DNA of 64,000 nt, from the NCBI GenBank assembly GCA_946122785.1, contig CAMGYJ010000006.1:1426001-1490000 (forward strand). Direction: 5' to 3'. A program made the translations under genes and the position numbers. Under the pieces are notes generated by a model. That model was not told the origin of the DNA. It saw only the letters and a list, made by a program, of their open reading frames with translations, and ran no database searches. Shown piece by piece: positions 47,934 to 61,099 of this stretch. Source of the DNA: Linum tenue (taxonomy: Eukaryota > Streptophyta > Magnoliopsida > Malpighiales > Linaceae). The first letter of the stretch is position 1. Every line of letters starts with the position of its first letter.

Positions 47934-47944
47934 TATATAAAAGG
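47934..47944 (+). promoter_or_regulatory. TATA box of the H+-ATPase gene
   Basis: TATATAAAAGG, preceded by a CT-rich tract, 311 bp upstream of the start codon. Transcription would start about 30 bp downstream, giving a leader of roughly 280 nt. Confidence 0.6.
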
Positions 47945-48122
47945 AGAGGCGTAGAGGCGCCGGAAAGCGGGTCCTCCTATCTCATAAGACTCTGATTAGC
48001 TCTCTTCCTAGCGCTGCTCTGGCTCTGGCTGCGCGGCCTCCACTGAGTCCTCTCTGTACTGGGCGTTTTCATTGACAAGTTTGAGGTCTGCCCTGCCTTC
48101 TCTTCCCCTTATCCATATATAT

Positions 48123-48134
48123 ATGGCTCATTAA
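48123..48134 (+). CDS. Three-codon upstream ORF (Met-Ala-His-stop)
   Basis: ATGGCTCATTAA, about 120 nt upstream of the H+-ATPase start and inside the predicted leader. Short leader ORFs are known in plant plasma-membrane H+-ATPase mRNAs, where they lower or tune translation. Whether this one is retained in the mature leader is not shown. Confidence 0.4.
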   Translation: MAH

Positions 48135-48254
48135 CAACTCTTACCTTGCTCACTGAATCCACCTGCTGCTGCAGCTTCATCCCCCCTCCCAACTCCCTCT
48201 GCTCCTCTCCGATAACACTCCTAGCGCCGCTTCTCGCTCCTAATTAGGGCGAAG

Positions 48255-51200
48255 ATGGCGAAGAACATCAGCCTGGAGGAAATCAAGAACGAGACCGTGG
48301 ATCTGGTAATCAAATCGGCCCCCTCCCTACTTTTTTCCCCGCACAAATATGTCTACCGTCCGAGATCTATGTGATTGCGTCTTGTTATTCAATTCTTCTG
48401 TACGTACGTGTTTCTCTAGTTTTGAGCGGTTCAATTTTATTCGGCGAGCCGAGAGTTGCGAGTTAAACCTGATCTCGCTGCCTAAATTTCCGCGTGCTAT
48501 TTTGGCCCGCAAATTCCTTTTCGTCTTCCGTTTTGTTAGCACGTAATTACATCTGCAATCTCTGGTAGAAAACGAATAGGGTAGTAAAAGTGATTCAGTG
48601 GTTGCTGGAATTTTTTTTGTCGGTTTTTGTGTGTTTGTTCCCAATTCAATCGGCGATGCGAGTTGCGTTTGGTATTATTATTTTTTTCTGTTTACGGCGA
48701 GGAGTAGTGACGAAAAAGAGAGGGGAAGAGACGGGAAGAGGAGCAGTCAACGATCAGCACAGGGCCCAGTAGCAGGGGAATCCCATACCATGCCATGCCG
48801 CACCAAACTTTCCCCTTCTTTTTCCGTGGTACCCTCTTTTTAAGAATATTACGGGCACAAGAAGATTAAAGAAAGGTAGGAAGAGAAAGGAAACCCTGCC
48901 AACCATTTCTGGTTCGTCAGTGTTAATCACCATTCCATTTTCCCCTTTTCCTTCTATATTAGTTTGTAACAGGCGTATTCAATCAATTTCTTCATGTTTC
49001 TCTCTGGTTTCATGCGATGGACGGGAGAGTAATGGAGTACGACGATTAGATTTGACTATTCTACCACGATTTATTAATCGTTTTGGTTATTTCATCTCAT
49101 CAGTTTTATCTTGGATTTCGAGAGGTCTTCCACCACCACCACCACCACCATCGGTCTTTCTGGTGCGGTGGTGGCGTGAGGGCATGTGGCTTTTTTCTTT
49201 GTTGCTAACTTGCTATAACGGACCAAGCACATGCTCACAAAACAACAAATCGGAATAAATGAAAAATGAGGGGTTGTTGTTCGTTGGGCCGATGGCCCCA
49301 CCCACAGCCAGCGCCACTACTCACGGGTCAACGCCAAAATTTTCTTGTTTTTTCCCCGCCGGCCTGCTCCCAGTTGGTTGGTTTATTCAGCAAGTACTGC
49401 CGTACTTTTGACAGAAATGGGATTAGGGAGTTTGGAGAAGCAGCCATTTGTGCGTAACGAGAAATATAATTAAGAAAAGTAAATGAGATCAAAACATGAT
49501 CAGTCTAAATCACATCAAACTTTTCTGCTATGCCTCGTCTTTTTCAACCCCAAAACATGTTTTGTTGGCTCCGTTTCCCTTAATTAACTGGCTTACCCTA
49601 ACCCATGAAAGGATTCATTCCTTAGTTGATGTAGCCTAACTTAGCTGGTTGACCCAACAAGTCTACATGCTGGCCACTCTGTAATTAGAATATCTGTTAT
49701 TTATGTTTATACATTTATTTAGTGCTCTGAAGGACCAATCAATTGCTACCTTGATCAGGATTGCTATTATGGAAGTACATATATGTTTGGATGCAAATAC
49801 ATGTCTGGCTCGGGGTTCCCCATGATGCAATTAGGTTATCAAGTTTGGGTTCTCTGACGTGCTCTGTCTGCTCACAATTGTTTTTCTTTGGATATTAACA
49901 GGAAAAGATCCCTCTCGAGGAGGTGTTTGAGCAACTGAAATGTTCCCGAGAAGGATTGTCCTCCGAGGAAGGGGCCAACAGGCTCCAGATCTTTGGCCCC
50001 AACAAGCTCGAAGAGAAAAAGGTCTGCTCTACATCTTAATTTGTTTGTTTGTGCCATAGTTTTCCGTCACTTCCCACTGAGGTAAAAGATATTCATGGGT
50101 TAGCATTTCATTTCTTTGAACAGGAGAGCAAGATTCTCAAGTTCTTGGGATTCATGTGGAATCCTCTGTCATGGGTTATGGAAGCTGCTGCCATCATGGC
50201 TATTGCCCTGGCAAACGGCGGTGGAAAGCCACCGGATTGGCAAGACTTTGTTGGTATTATCTGCTTGCTAGTTATTAACTCCACCATTAGTTTCATCGAG
50301 GAAAACAATGCCGGTAATGCCGCTGCTGCTCTAATGGCTGGTCTTGCCCCTAAGACTAAGGTAAATTGTTTAATCATATGATTTTTTGGTTATGATGGTT
50401 AGTTGATGCAATGAGTACCCTTGTTGACTCTTCCGGTAAATTTATGTCTTGTTGTGGATGTAGGTTCTTAGAGATGGTAAATGGAGTGAACAGGATGCAG
50501 CAGTCCTTGTTCCAGGAGACATCATTAGTATCAAGTTGGGTGACATCGTCCCTGCTGATGCCCGCCTTCTTGAAGGTGATCCATTAAAGATCGATCAATC
50601 AGCCCTCACAGGAGAATCACTCCCTGTAACTAGGCACCCAGGTGATGAGGTTTTCTCTGGCTCAACTTGTAAACAAGGAGAGCTCGAGGCTGTTGTTATT
50701 GCAACTGGGGTCCACACATTCTTTGGGAAGGCTGCACATCTGGTGGACAGTACCAATCAAGTTGGGCACTTCCAGCAAGTTCTAACTGCTATTGGGAACT
50801 TCTGTATCTGTTCCATAGCAATTGGAATAGTCATCGAGATCATTGTCATGTACCCAATTCAACACCGCCCGTACAGGCAGGGAATCGATAATCTCCTTGT
50901 TCTCTTGATCGGAGGTATCCCTATCGCTATGCCCACGGTCTTATCTGTGACAATGGCTATTGGATCCCACAAGCTTTCTCAGCAAGGAGCTATTACCAAG
51001 CGTATGACTGCCATTGAGGAAATGGCTGGCATGGATGTTCTGTGCAGTGACAAAACTGGAACCTTGACCCTCAACAAGCTCAGCATCGACAAGAACTTGA
51101 TTGAGGTGTTTATTAAAGGTGTGGACAAGGAATATGTCATACTGACTGCTGCCAGGGCTTCTAGGGTTGAGAATCAGGATGCTATTGATGCTTGCATGGT

Positions 51201-54200
51201 TAACATGCTTGCTGACCCTAAGGAGGTAAAATAATTTCCCATCACTACTGTGAAAGAGATGCCGCACTGAATGAATGTTTGACTTATACATGTAATTACT
51301 ATATTATTCTGCAGGCAAGAGCTGGTATTCGAGAAGTCCATTTCCTTCCATTTAATCCCGTGGACAAAAGAACTGCTCTCACTTACATCAACGAGTCTGA
51401 TGGAAAATGGTACCGTGCAAGTAAAGGAGCTCCTGAGCAGGTAACATGGTGCTTCCTTTTTTCTTCTTGTCCTTCCGCTTTTGACTCTTGACGTTAACTA
51501 AATCCTTCATGAATGTTATTAGATCCTGGAGCTGTGCCACTCAAGTCAAGATCTGAGGAGGAAAGTCCACTCTGTTATTGAGAAATTTGCTGAACGTGGG
51601 CTTCGGTCGCTGGGTGTTGCGAGGCAGGAGGTGCCAGAGAAAACAAAGGAAAGCCCTGGTGGTCCCTGGGAGTTTGTTGGCTTGTTGAATCTCTTTGATC
51701 CTCCTAGACACGACAGTGCTGAAACAATCCGCCGTGCTCTTCAGCTTGGCGTGAATGTCAAGATGATCACTGGTAAGTTTAACTAGTTTCTCTCCCTCCA
51801 TTGAAAACTGACTTCTAGTGCAAAGTAATTGTTGCTGACCGTTTCTACACCTTTTTCCATTATGATTCTAGGTGATCAACTTGCTATTGGCAAAGAAACT
51901 GGACGAAGACTGGGAATGGGAACAAATATGTATCCATCTGCTGCCCTGCTTGGTCAGGATAAGGACTCAAACATTGCTGCTATTCCTGTTGAAGAGCTGA
52001 TCGAGAAGGCTGATGGATTTGCTGGGGTTTTCCCAGGTGAGTGGGGTCACTTGTTTATTAGCTACTGCATTTTTTATTTATTTAATTATTTTTCCCTGAC
52101 CACTGGTTATCTTTGTTCATCTCCAGAGCACAAATATGAAATTGTGAAGAAGCTGCAAGAAAGGAAGCACATTGTTGGGATGACTGGTGATGGTGTCAAC
52201 GATGCTCCTGCTTTGAAGAAGGCTGACATTGGTATAGCCGTTGCCGATGCTACAGATGCTGCACGAAGTGCTTCCGACATTGTTCTTACGGAGCCTGGTT
52301 TGAGCGTTATTATTAGTGCAGTTCTGACTAGCAGAGCTATTTTCCAGAGGATGAAAAACTACACTGTAAGTTTGCGCTGGTCCTAAAACACACTCCACTT
52401 CTCTTTCGACCTCTATGTTTACTGATATTCAAAATAATAGTAATAGGATGAAAGTTGACCACATGAGAAGTTTCTCAAGGTAAATCATGAGTGGACAAGA
52501 TCCCTTAATTACCATTTATCAAATTGGTTATGGGTTGAAACTAACAACTATATCGCTGAAAATTACTTGTACACTAAAAACTCTATAGTTTAGTCGATAA
52601 CTTTGGTTAGGCGACATAATCCCTCTACTACTACACCTACTCTTGCATATTAGGTATCAAGAATTAACGTCAAAGGATTTTGATATTTTGGGGCCTCGTT
52701 ACCGGATTCTGTAAGTTATCCACAAAAAAGACGAAGAAATAATCTATCAACCGTCCCCCCCTGCAATATACAAGGACTTAATTGATCTTTTATGTTTTGT
52801 GATATTCAAACTAACGACTTTCTTCCAACCCATTTCTCTTGTTGCAGATTTACGCAGTCTCCATTACTATTCGTATAGTGGTAAGTAGATGGTTGTACAG
52901 ACACTAAAAACTTATGTGGCGAAATAAAGGTTTGTTGATCCTAACTTGTTACTCCTTTTGCAGTTTGGTTTCATGCTTATTGCTCTGATCTGGAAGTTTG
53001 ATTTCTCACCTTTCATGGTCCTGATCATTGCCATCCTCAACGATGGTTAGTTTTTCAACTGAGCCTGAGTAGTGCTGCAGTACCATAATCTAATTGACAA
53101 AGTAATTATTTTTGTCTTTGTACACGTGCAGGTACGATAATGACAATCTCTAAGGACAGAGTGAAGCCATCCCCTCTGCCGGATAGCTGGAAGTTGAAGG
53201 AAATCTTTGCAACGGGAGTGGTGCTAGGTGGCTACATGGCATTGATGACTGTCATATTCTTCTGGGCGATGCATAAAACGGATTTCTTCTCCGTAAGACA
53301 TGAGAATTGTTATATACATCAGATTGTCATCTGAATCTTTCGGTACAAACAGAATTCACAAGAATGCATTAAATTGGACAATGCAGGACAAATTTGGAGT
53401 GAAGTCGATCAGGGACAGCGAACATGAGATGATGAGTGCGCTGTATCTTCAAGTCAGTATAGTGAGCCAGGCACTGATCTTCGTAACCAGGTCACGCAGC
53501 TGGTCGTTTGTCGAACGCCCTGGTTGGCTCCTGATGATCGCTTTCGCCCTTGCCCAACTGGTAAGTCCCTCAGTCTTTGGGATTCTGAGATTTAGAGTGA
53601 ACACCTGTCACATTGCCAAATGACAGTTGATAGTTACACATATGTAAATAATACTATTGCTGTTTGTTTCCCGGCCTTTGCAGGTCGCAACTGTGCTGGC
53701 AGTGTATGCAAACTGGAGTTTCGCGAGGATTAAGGGAATAGGGTGGGGATGGGCCGGCGTGGTGTGGCTATACAGCATTGTGTTCTATTTCCCGCTGGAC
53801 ATAATGAAGTTCGCCATCCGTTACATCTTGAGTGGGAAGGCCTGGACCAACATGCTAGAGAACAAGGTAACAACGACCTAATTAACTAACTGCCTGGGTT
53901 TACCTCGTCGTGTAATTTGTTTTTGCATATTTAATGAATGTATGGATAAATATTTATTGGTTTTGTTATTTGGTGATGGGAAACCAGACGGCGTTCACGA
54001 CGAAGAAGGATTACGGAAAGGAAGAGAGGGAAGCGCAATGGGCACTAGCTCAAAGAACACTTCACGGGCTTCAGCCGCCGCCAGAGAGCTCCGGCGGTAT
54101 CTTTAACGATAAGAGCAGCTACCGAGAACTGACGGAGATTGCAGAGCAGGCCAAGAGGAGAGCTGAGGTTGCCAGGTAATCAATCGATTTACTATTAGCA

Positions 54201-54374
54201 AGTGGTTGGGTTCTCCTGTTATTTATGCAGTACTGTAGGTGTGTAATCGGTTGGCGTTTGATAATGGGACAAAACAGGCTTAGGGAGCTGCTGACGCTGA
54301 AGGGACACGTGGAGTCGGTTGTTAAGCTTAAGGGGTTGGATATTGACACCATCCAACAGCATTACACCGTGTAA
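48255..54374 (+). CDS. AHA/PMA-type: Plasma-membrane H+-ATPase (P3A-type), 955 aa
   Basis: Fifteen exons: 48255-48305, 49902-50021, 50124-50360, 50464-51225, 51315-51440, 51523-51772, 51872-52036, 52127-52365, 52848-52880, 52964-53045, 53132-53292, 53387-53560, 53684-53866, 53988-54175 and 54278-54374. All are GT..AG, with a total of 956 codons. It pumps protons out of the cell using ATP. N-terminus [17 protein letters not shown]; actuator motif TGES (185-188); phosphorylated Asp332 in CSDKTGTLT; hinge GDGVNDAP (591-598); proton-site Asp688 in ILNDGT of M6, matching Asp684 of Arabidopsis AHA2. The C-terminal regulatory domain (about 855-955) ends QQHYTV, whose penultimate Thr954 is the phosphorylation-dependent 14-3-3 site. 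Intron 1 is 1.6 kb and holds a CCA microsatellite. Length and motifs indicate an intact enzyme. Confidence 0.98.
49130..49150. repeat. (CCA)7 microsatellite
   Basis: Pure trinucleotide run in intron 1 of the H+-ATPase gene. Confidence 0.85.
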
Positions 54375-54999
54375 TTACCGGGTCAGCAAATCAATCGTCG
54401 GACGGGAAAGGGGGAAAAAGGTAGAGACATAGGCGGTGAGCGCTGCGGCAGCCAGATAAGCATAAGCATTTGTAGTTTGTTTATGACAGGAGGAAAACGA
54501 AGAATGACATAACCCCGTAATAAGAACGAAGACAGAAAACAAACATGTTTCCTTTTGCATTATATTACGTCCGTAAGACCAGAGATTGTATTGAAGAAAT
54601 GGGTCTCTTTATTTAAGTTTATGGGGTTCCTATGTGGGAAAGAGTAGTTGGTTAGGCCTATTAGTTCCTGCCTTGTTTTTTTTTTTTTTTTTTTGGTTTG
54701 TTACATATTATCATAAGAGAAAAATGAAGCATCTTTCCTTTGTATATTGTAACGATGAGGTCTTCTTTCTGCTTCTTAATTGCATGATTATTGTGGTGGT
54801 AGGTGGGAAAAAATGGAAGAGATCGAAAGATAAAACATAATAATATTTTACAATGATCCACAACATATTTTTATAATTTAAAAAGTAATGAAAATACATT
54901 AATCATTCAAACTATTAAGGTCACTCTCAATGCAATCAGCCAAAAAATCTTTTATGATTTCATCATTCATCTTACCAAAGCAGAAATTTGGGGGCACTC
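54375..54999. other. 3' flank of the H+-ATPase gene
   Basis: Probable 3' UTR to about 54650, then a T16 run (54676-54694) and AT-rich sequence. Nothing else recognised. Confidence 0.45.
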
Positions 55000-56390
55000 A
55001 AGGGCCTTGAGTAGCTTGGTACACAAGACACCGCCGGGTGGAGTAGCAACTTGACTCCAAGACAACAATTGCGCTACTCTTTTGTGTGCTTTGTCTTATC
55101 AACTATACTGGTATTTTTGGTAGGAACCTTCTCCTCTGATAGTGAGGTTTCTTCCTAAAGATTAACTGCAGCAACTCCAGTCTCTTCTTTTTCTTCTTCA
55201 TCTTCCAGAGCTGCAAATCGAGATCCAGTATCAATGCTGACTTTCATTGTCTCTTCGTCTTTACCCTCTCCCTTAACATCCCTGCTTCTAGGAGATTGCT
55301 TCTTTCTTCTAGGTCATGTTGCAAACATCCAAGGTCCATAGTCTTCAATAACTTTCGATCGAATCTCTCGGCTCGCTTGTCGTGCCACACTCTCCTTCAC
55401 TCTCTCTTCTGGGGACAACGGTTCATTAACGTTGATTCTTGGGCAGTTTAACTCAAGCTAGCCATAGTGTTCATAATGGAAGCACACAGTATGGAGTCCC
55501 TCATATTCAACCCTCTGAACCCTTCTTTTTAACCTATACCCTCTTCCTGAGATCGATTTACGCACAAATTGGGGTGCAATTGCCTCTAACCCCACTAGAT
55601 GTCTGGTTATCAATTTTCTTAACCTTGCCGAGCTTGCTCCCAATGTCTCTTAGAAATTAGAAGCTCCTCGTCAAAGTACGCGAGTGGCAGTCAAGTCATG
55701 ATAGTCTGACCTAGACCGAGCTCTTGTGGATGGTGTAAGAATCCGGGTAAAAATACAACCTCCAAGGCTTGGAAGCGATGTAGTGATCATCGATCGTCTA
55801 CGACTCTCCGTATAGAGCTATGTTGTAGTCAAGCTGGGAGTCTAACACTTGTTGGCAATACCCATTGCCAATATCCCCAATTTTGACTCTTCTCATCTCA
55901 TCTTCGCCCACATTTTTTGCACTTGTTGATGGATGAAAGCAAAAGGAAATTGCTTCACAAGGACTCTAAAAGTGACCGCTCGATTACACTTGTGTTGGTT
56001 TTTGACATTTGTACGTTGTTTTTTTTTTGTTCTGATTGTTGGACACTCTGGTTCGTCTCCTCCATCCTCGCCTTCCTACTCATCGAACATCAGTCCGCCC
56101 CCCTCTAAGATGCGGGTTTGTGATCCATTCCCCAAAAAGGAGTCCTTATAGGATGCTCTTGGCGACTTAACTCCCGATTTTTTTGGTGTAGTTTCAATCT
56201 CCCCTAAACCTGCCTGATTCGAGAACTCCATTGCAAAATCTTCATCTTGCACTCTGACAGTGACAACAAAGATGTCCATATTACCTATACCCGAAAACCC
56301 TTCGCTAGATGTGGATTTCAACTTCTTGCTCGGTTGAACGAGTGAGGCCACAAGCAAGGGGAACAGATCAGGTCAGTAACGCTAAGGTCA
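55000..56390 (-). pseudogene. LINE ORF1 relic (DUF4283 / zinc-knuckle type)
   Basis: Minus-strand frames broken by stops and shifts. The N-terminal side (56357-56076) has SPRASYKDSFLGNG, a motif typical of plant LINE ORF1 proteins. Downstream patches (about 55850) read IGNGYCQQVLDSQLDYN, and 55600-55460 reads KRRVQRVEYEGLHTVCFHYE, matching the stretch just before the CCHC knuckle that follows DUF4283 domains. The second knuckle Cys is replaced by Tyr (CFHY). ORF2 does not follow, so this is a dead fragment. Confidence 0.7.
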
Positions 56391-57183
56391 ATAACCCTGA
56401 GTAACCTATCCACATCAGCATGACATCAGTATCCTCTCTCTCCTGGAAAGTCTTTTATCTTTTCCCCTTTAGATCATATGATGAACTCGTTCCTTCTGAG
56501 CAAATGTTTTAAAAAACGACTTAAAAATGAAAAAGTTACCATATGGTATGTAGTTGGTAAAAAAATGTTTCTCGAAATATATTGAAAATTGATCTCATTT
56601 TGTAGAGCACAACGAACTCGTTCCATCTGTGCAAAAGAAATTGAAATCCGAGTTAGAACGAAGAAGATAAAAGCCAATTAAGAAAATTAGTGAAAATAAA
56701 ATGCCTTTAATTGACAACCTTTAGATCTGAATTTTCTAGACTCACTTAAATTTAAAGGTCCAAATTTATTTACTTATAAGTTAGTAACCATTAATCAGTA
56801 ACCATTAATCAATGGTTACTGAGCCACAGACAAGCCATCCGGTGGTTTAAAGTTGTGGTCCGCCTTCTCTTGCAGCGGTTTCGCTCCAACGGTCATTGCA
56901 ATGCAACCACGACTCCCCACAACTATTCTACTTAGCATTCCCGTTCTGTCATTTCACTACACCCTTCCTTTGATATATGCGAAGAACAGTTTCACGTTCC
57001 AATGAAAAGTCATACTCGATACAAAACGCGAGCGATCTAGGGTACCAAAACGCATTAGCCCCAGGAAATTTTTGGAGAGGTACAGCGGCAGCAGTCTTTA
57101 GCTGTACAGAATTTTAGCAGAAACTAATATAGCCCTCATTATAAGAAACTGAAATTGGACCAAAAAGAAAAGGGGGAAAAGCT
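56391..57183. other. Intergenic DNA and 3' flank of the epimerase gene
   Basis: AT-rich. A short tandem plus inverted motif TAACCATTAATCAG/ATGGTTACTG lies at 56784-56820. No gene seen. Confidence 0.45.
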
Positions 57184-60100
57184 TCAGCTGCTCTGGAGAA
57201 CCTTCTGCGGATCAAGTTGCCCACTACAGTAACTGGAAGGAACTGCAGATAGTTCCAGTCTCCCTTTCCACTCCTCCCCTGGCTTTAGTGTGATGGGCTT
57301 CTCCACAGCTGCAGCTTCTACGCACAGCATGTGCTTGTACTCCTCATCCCCAAGATCCGCAATCGCCTTTGCCCTTTTGTCCCATGGATTCCACACAACT
57401 GCCACACACACAAAAGTGCAGACACTCATTACCAATTTACATAACTTTAGACTAGCTCATCATCTCCAATAACATTTACTCTGCAAGGGAGGGAAGGCAA
57501 AGTGGTTGGAATTTTCTTAAGCTAACCATGAGTTCATGAGGTTCTAACTAACCAGCATCTGGGAGCCCATCTTTGCGCACCACAAATGTCCTCTTCTTTT
57601 CATGATCCAGAATCGCAATCTTGGTAGGGGTGCTGAGGTAGATCTTGTCAATCTATATATGGGTCATGAGAGGTTTAGAATAAGGACACACTATCACTCA
57701 AAGAGAAATCATTCAAACACCAAAGGTGCAACTCACTTCAGATTCAAAAGTTATAGCATCTCCCTGTTCTGTAAAACGCTCCTTGCTCTGTAGGTTGTCA
57801 AGATAATCATGTGTCTCCAGACCTTCCACCCGAACTTCACTATACATAGGCAAAAATATGTGTCATCTGAAACAACGCAAGAACGGCTTGCAGATGGAAA
57901 AGTGGAGTATCAAGAAAAATGCACCCCAATTATCTTCTCAGTTATACAGATTAGAGAAGTTGTCTAATTTGCACACTATATATGGAGGTAAATTCTCATG
58001 AAAAACATTCTAGAGGAACAATTCATTTGAAGCACACTGATAGCAAATTCCAGTGTAGCGGAGATATGTGCAGCCTGACCACTCTGATGCATAAAGAATA
58101 TGCATGAGAAGACATTGCTACAGTGACAAGAGAGAACTTTTACAGCAGCCCAATATGTGAACATGCATTACACGTGCAAAGTGCAAACTAGTCTTAGTAC
58201 TAGAATCACTTTTCAAGGAGAGAGTATGATGGACAACATTCCTTCATCTAATTCAGCGCAACAAGAGTTTTAACGACAGCATTACAGCCTTCTTCATAAC
58301 AATTCTTTGTAATGTAAACCACAACCCCCTAAGGCCCTAACCAATTGTGTAATAAACAAGATCATATGGCCGATAATATTCATAAATAAATGCCAACAAC
58401 CTGACCAATTAAGCTACCCCAGTGATAGTCAGAACACAAGCTTCAAAGAAGAATTACCGTGAAGGAATATTTGTTACAAGGAAATTCATGGATTCTAACA
58501 TATCCAATAAAACAGAGGTAAGAGTTTCAAGAATAACACATGTTCAATTACCTTATATCTGATACAGCAAAGTAAGTATGATACGCGAAAGTGAATGAGA
58601 AAGGCTTTCCATCTGTGCTGGTATTCCTGACACGAGATGTCAATAACAGATCTCCACCAGGGCCCAAAGCTACCCTCAAACGGAACTCAAAGCTAAAAAC
58701 CAAAAGAGAAGAATGGTTAAGTACGATGCTTCTGGATTTTCCTGTTCACCATCCATAACTGTGGCAATACTTCTACTCTAAAACGATATTAGTTCCCTTC
58801 ACTTTTTCTTATTTTGTTGGATCACCAGATACTAGCTAACCCTGCTGACATATCATTTGTTAGCAAATATCTCACCTGTGAGGCCAAATCTTCAGATCTT
58901 CTTCAGTTGGCTTGAGAATCAGATCAACATGAGCCTTACTGGCAGAATTTGTTGGAAATGGAGGTGGATCAGACTCGATGCTCCAGACCCTGTTCCTAGC
59001 AAAACCATGCGACTCAAGACCACCATGGCTTGCAAACTGTGGTTCATTAAAACAAACTCTCATGAGGGGAAATGAAGTTGAAACAGGGTAGAAACTCAAG
59101 TGTTGCAGAAAGCACATACTTGAGGAAAGCATATAGGAATGCCACCACGAATAGGCTTTGGAGGTTTGAATGCGGCCTGAAGACGCAATACAATAAGCCA
59201 GTGAATACTGAGTACATGCTTATAAGATCAAAAGTCTAAAAAGATATAGATAAAGACTATGAACCCTAACAAAAACACAGACAGCTAAAAAACAACAGCA
59301 ACATTGATCTCTGTTCTCTGAAGAATATGCTTCCAGTTGGAATTTCAATTGGTTAAGATAAAGGACAAGGGATTTTGTATGACCTTACTGCTTACGAAGA
59401 GCAACTCCTCCCCATGGTCATTTTTCCATGAAGTTACATGACCGCCATACAAGTACACCTGGAGAGTCGAAATAAACAATTGCAAAGATTCGCAAACTTG
59501 AGTTCAAGAGAAAGAAAAACTAGAAATAACTCGCACAGATCACCACCAACAATGTCAAAGAAGGAGAATCAGCAACAAAGAAGAGCACCCTATGGCTGTC
59601 AAAAGAAACTCAAACATGCAGTGAAAGAAAACAGAAGGTATAAATTTGCATTTCCCGGCCTCAAAGACAACCCAAACAGCATCAAAAGGCTCTACATCAG
59701 TACAATAAAAGTCCTAATTTTGAAAGTCTTTATATTCCTAAGAAACACCAATTCCCAACTTATGCGTGAGAATATGACTTATCAGATGACAATGAAAGGT
59801 CATATAGACGAATTGATAGACCATAAGACATGAAGGATCATCTCATCCAGGATACACAAGACGATCCAAACATTTAAAGGCCCAACAACCAGTTTTCCCT
59901 CAAGCTAAACTTGTCATTCCACCTGTGCAGCCAGAAATCACAGCTTCAGTACCATCATCTTATGCCAACTTACAAGCTTAAGCACCCAGAAACCATCCGA
60001 GGGGCCACTGCCCGGTGTAACAGCTCACAGACAAGTCTTACGGTCACATTCCAAATCCTTCAGAGTAAGTAAAATTCATGAAAGACACTTCAACGAGTTC

Positions 60101-60560
60101 ATCAACTACATCAACTAAACTAAAATCAACCCATCAAAAGATTCAAAAGCCAGTAAGATTAGCTTGGAACTGGATCCAATGGAAAATCTACATTCTAAAC
60201 CTGGTCATCACATTGCCCCTAATCAAGGCAAGAAACCAACAAGGCCTAAACCAGACTTCCACTAAATCGGACTTCAGAATCATAGGCATGACCTTTTCAA
60301 GCTATATCGAAGAGATCTGGACTAAAGACAAGGCAAAACCGAAAGCGGATCAAGGAAAGGAAACAATCAGATCGCATTTACAAAGATACTATGGACGTAA
60401 ACCGCGATTGAGATCAGTGGAAGAGCAGCGTGAGAAATGACAAACAGATTGCAGTTACCTCGGCAGAACTCCCACGAGCTTCTCGGAGCACTACCCTGTC
60501 GAGGCCGCTGAAGCCTTTGCACACCTCCACGGGTAACTTGTCGCCACCTGCCGCAGCCAT
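57184..60560 (-). CDS. Putative glucose-6-phosphate 1-epimerase (aldose 1-epimerase family), 317 aa
   Basis: Eight minus-strand exons: 60560-60459, 59458-59384, 59176-59120, 59036-58876, 58692-58552, 57839-57737, 57652-57553 and 57398-57184; junctions are GT..AG and phases fit. It should interconvert the alpha and beta anomers of glucose-6-phosphate (EC 5.1.3.15). Family marks: GGHVTSWKN near residue 40, PIRGGIPICFPQ (67-78), SHGFARN with His88, AYHTYFAVSD with His170, and CVEAAAVEKP with Glu274, the usual His/His/acid set of this fold. The end is SSYCSGQLDPQKVLQSS. No transit peptide is evident (MAAAGGDKLPVEVCKGFSG), so a cytosolic enzyme is likely. Intron 1 is about 1 kb. The gene looks intact. 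Confidence 0.94.
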
Positions 60561-61099
60561 GACTAGAGAAGGCGAGAACAGTCTTCTACACTCAGCAAGG
60601 CACTGCTTCTCCTCCGGTTGGTCTTGGCGCGGTTGACGAGAATGAATCTCTAGAGCAAGCCCGTGCCAGCGTCAATTCACCATTTCCGTCCCTATTCTCC
60701 TCGTCTCCGTCGCGGTGAATTAGAAACTACTCTTTCTGTTTCTCCGCAGCTCTTATTTTCGTTTTCTTCTTTTGCTTCCCGGTAATCAAAGAAGAGAGGA
60801 AGCGCGTGATTACGTAACTACCCGCACATACTTTACGGGAATTTCGAATTCATAATGACTCTTCTTTTGTTTTTGCGTAAAATCTCATCAGTAATCTTGG
60901 GCTTGAAAAGTAAACTCCAGCTGTCATTATTGCATCTAATTTTTTTCCCGTCATCACTCATCACAACCTAATTCTTTTTGGTTATCAAATTGGTTTTCTC
61001 TCACCAAAAAAAAAAAATCAAATTGGTTTTCTTCGACAGCACTTACGCTCATCCAAGCGGTGGACACTTCGCATCCTCATCACACGATGGTTTCCTATA
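60561..61099. other. Upstream region of the epimerase gene
   Basis: Probable promoter and leader of the minus-strand gene, followed by AT-rich DNA. Contains the miniature retroposon-like insertion at 61000-61017. Confidence 0.45.
61000..61017 (+). mobile_element. 18-bp poly(A) insertion flanked by 15-bp duplication
   Basis: TCAAATTGGTTTTCT occurs at 60985-60999 and again at 61018-61032, separated by CTCACC plus A12. Structure equals target duplication, poly(A) tail, target duplication, as left by an extremely 5'-truncated LINE or SINE insertion. Confidence 0.6.

Noticed and set aside
59438..60440. Plus-strand frames of 120-131 codons
   Set aside because: They lie in intron 1 of the minus-strand epimerase gene; Lys/Asn/Gln-rich translation of AT-rich intron.
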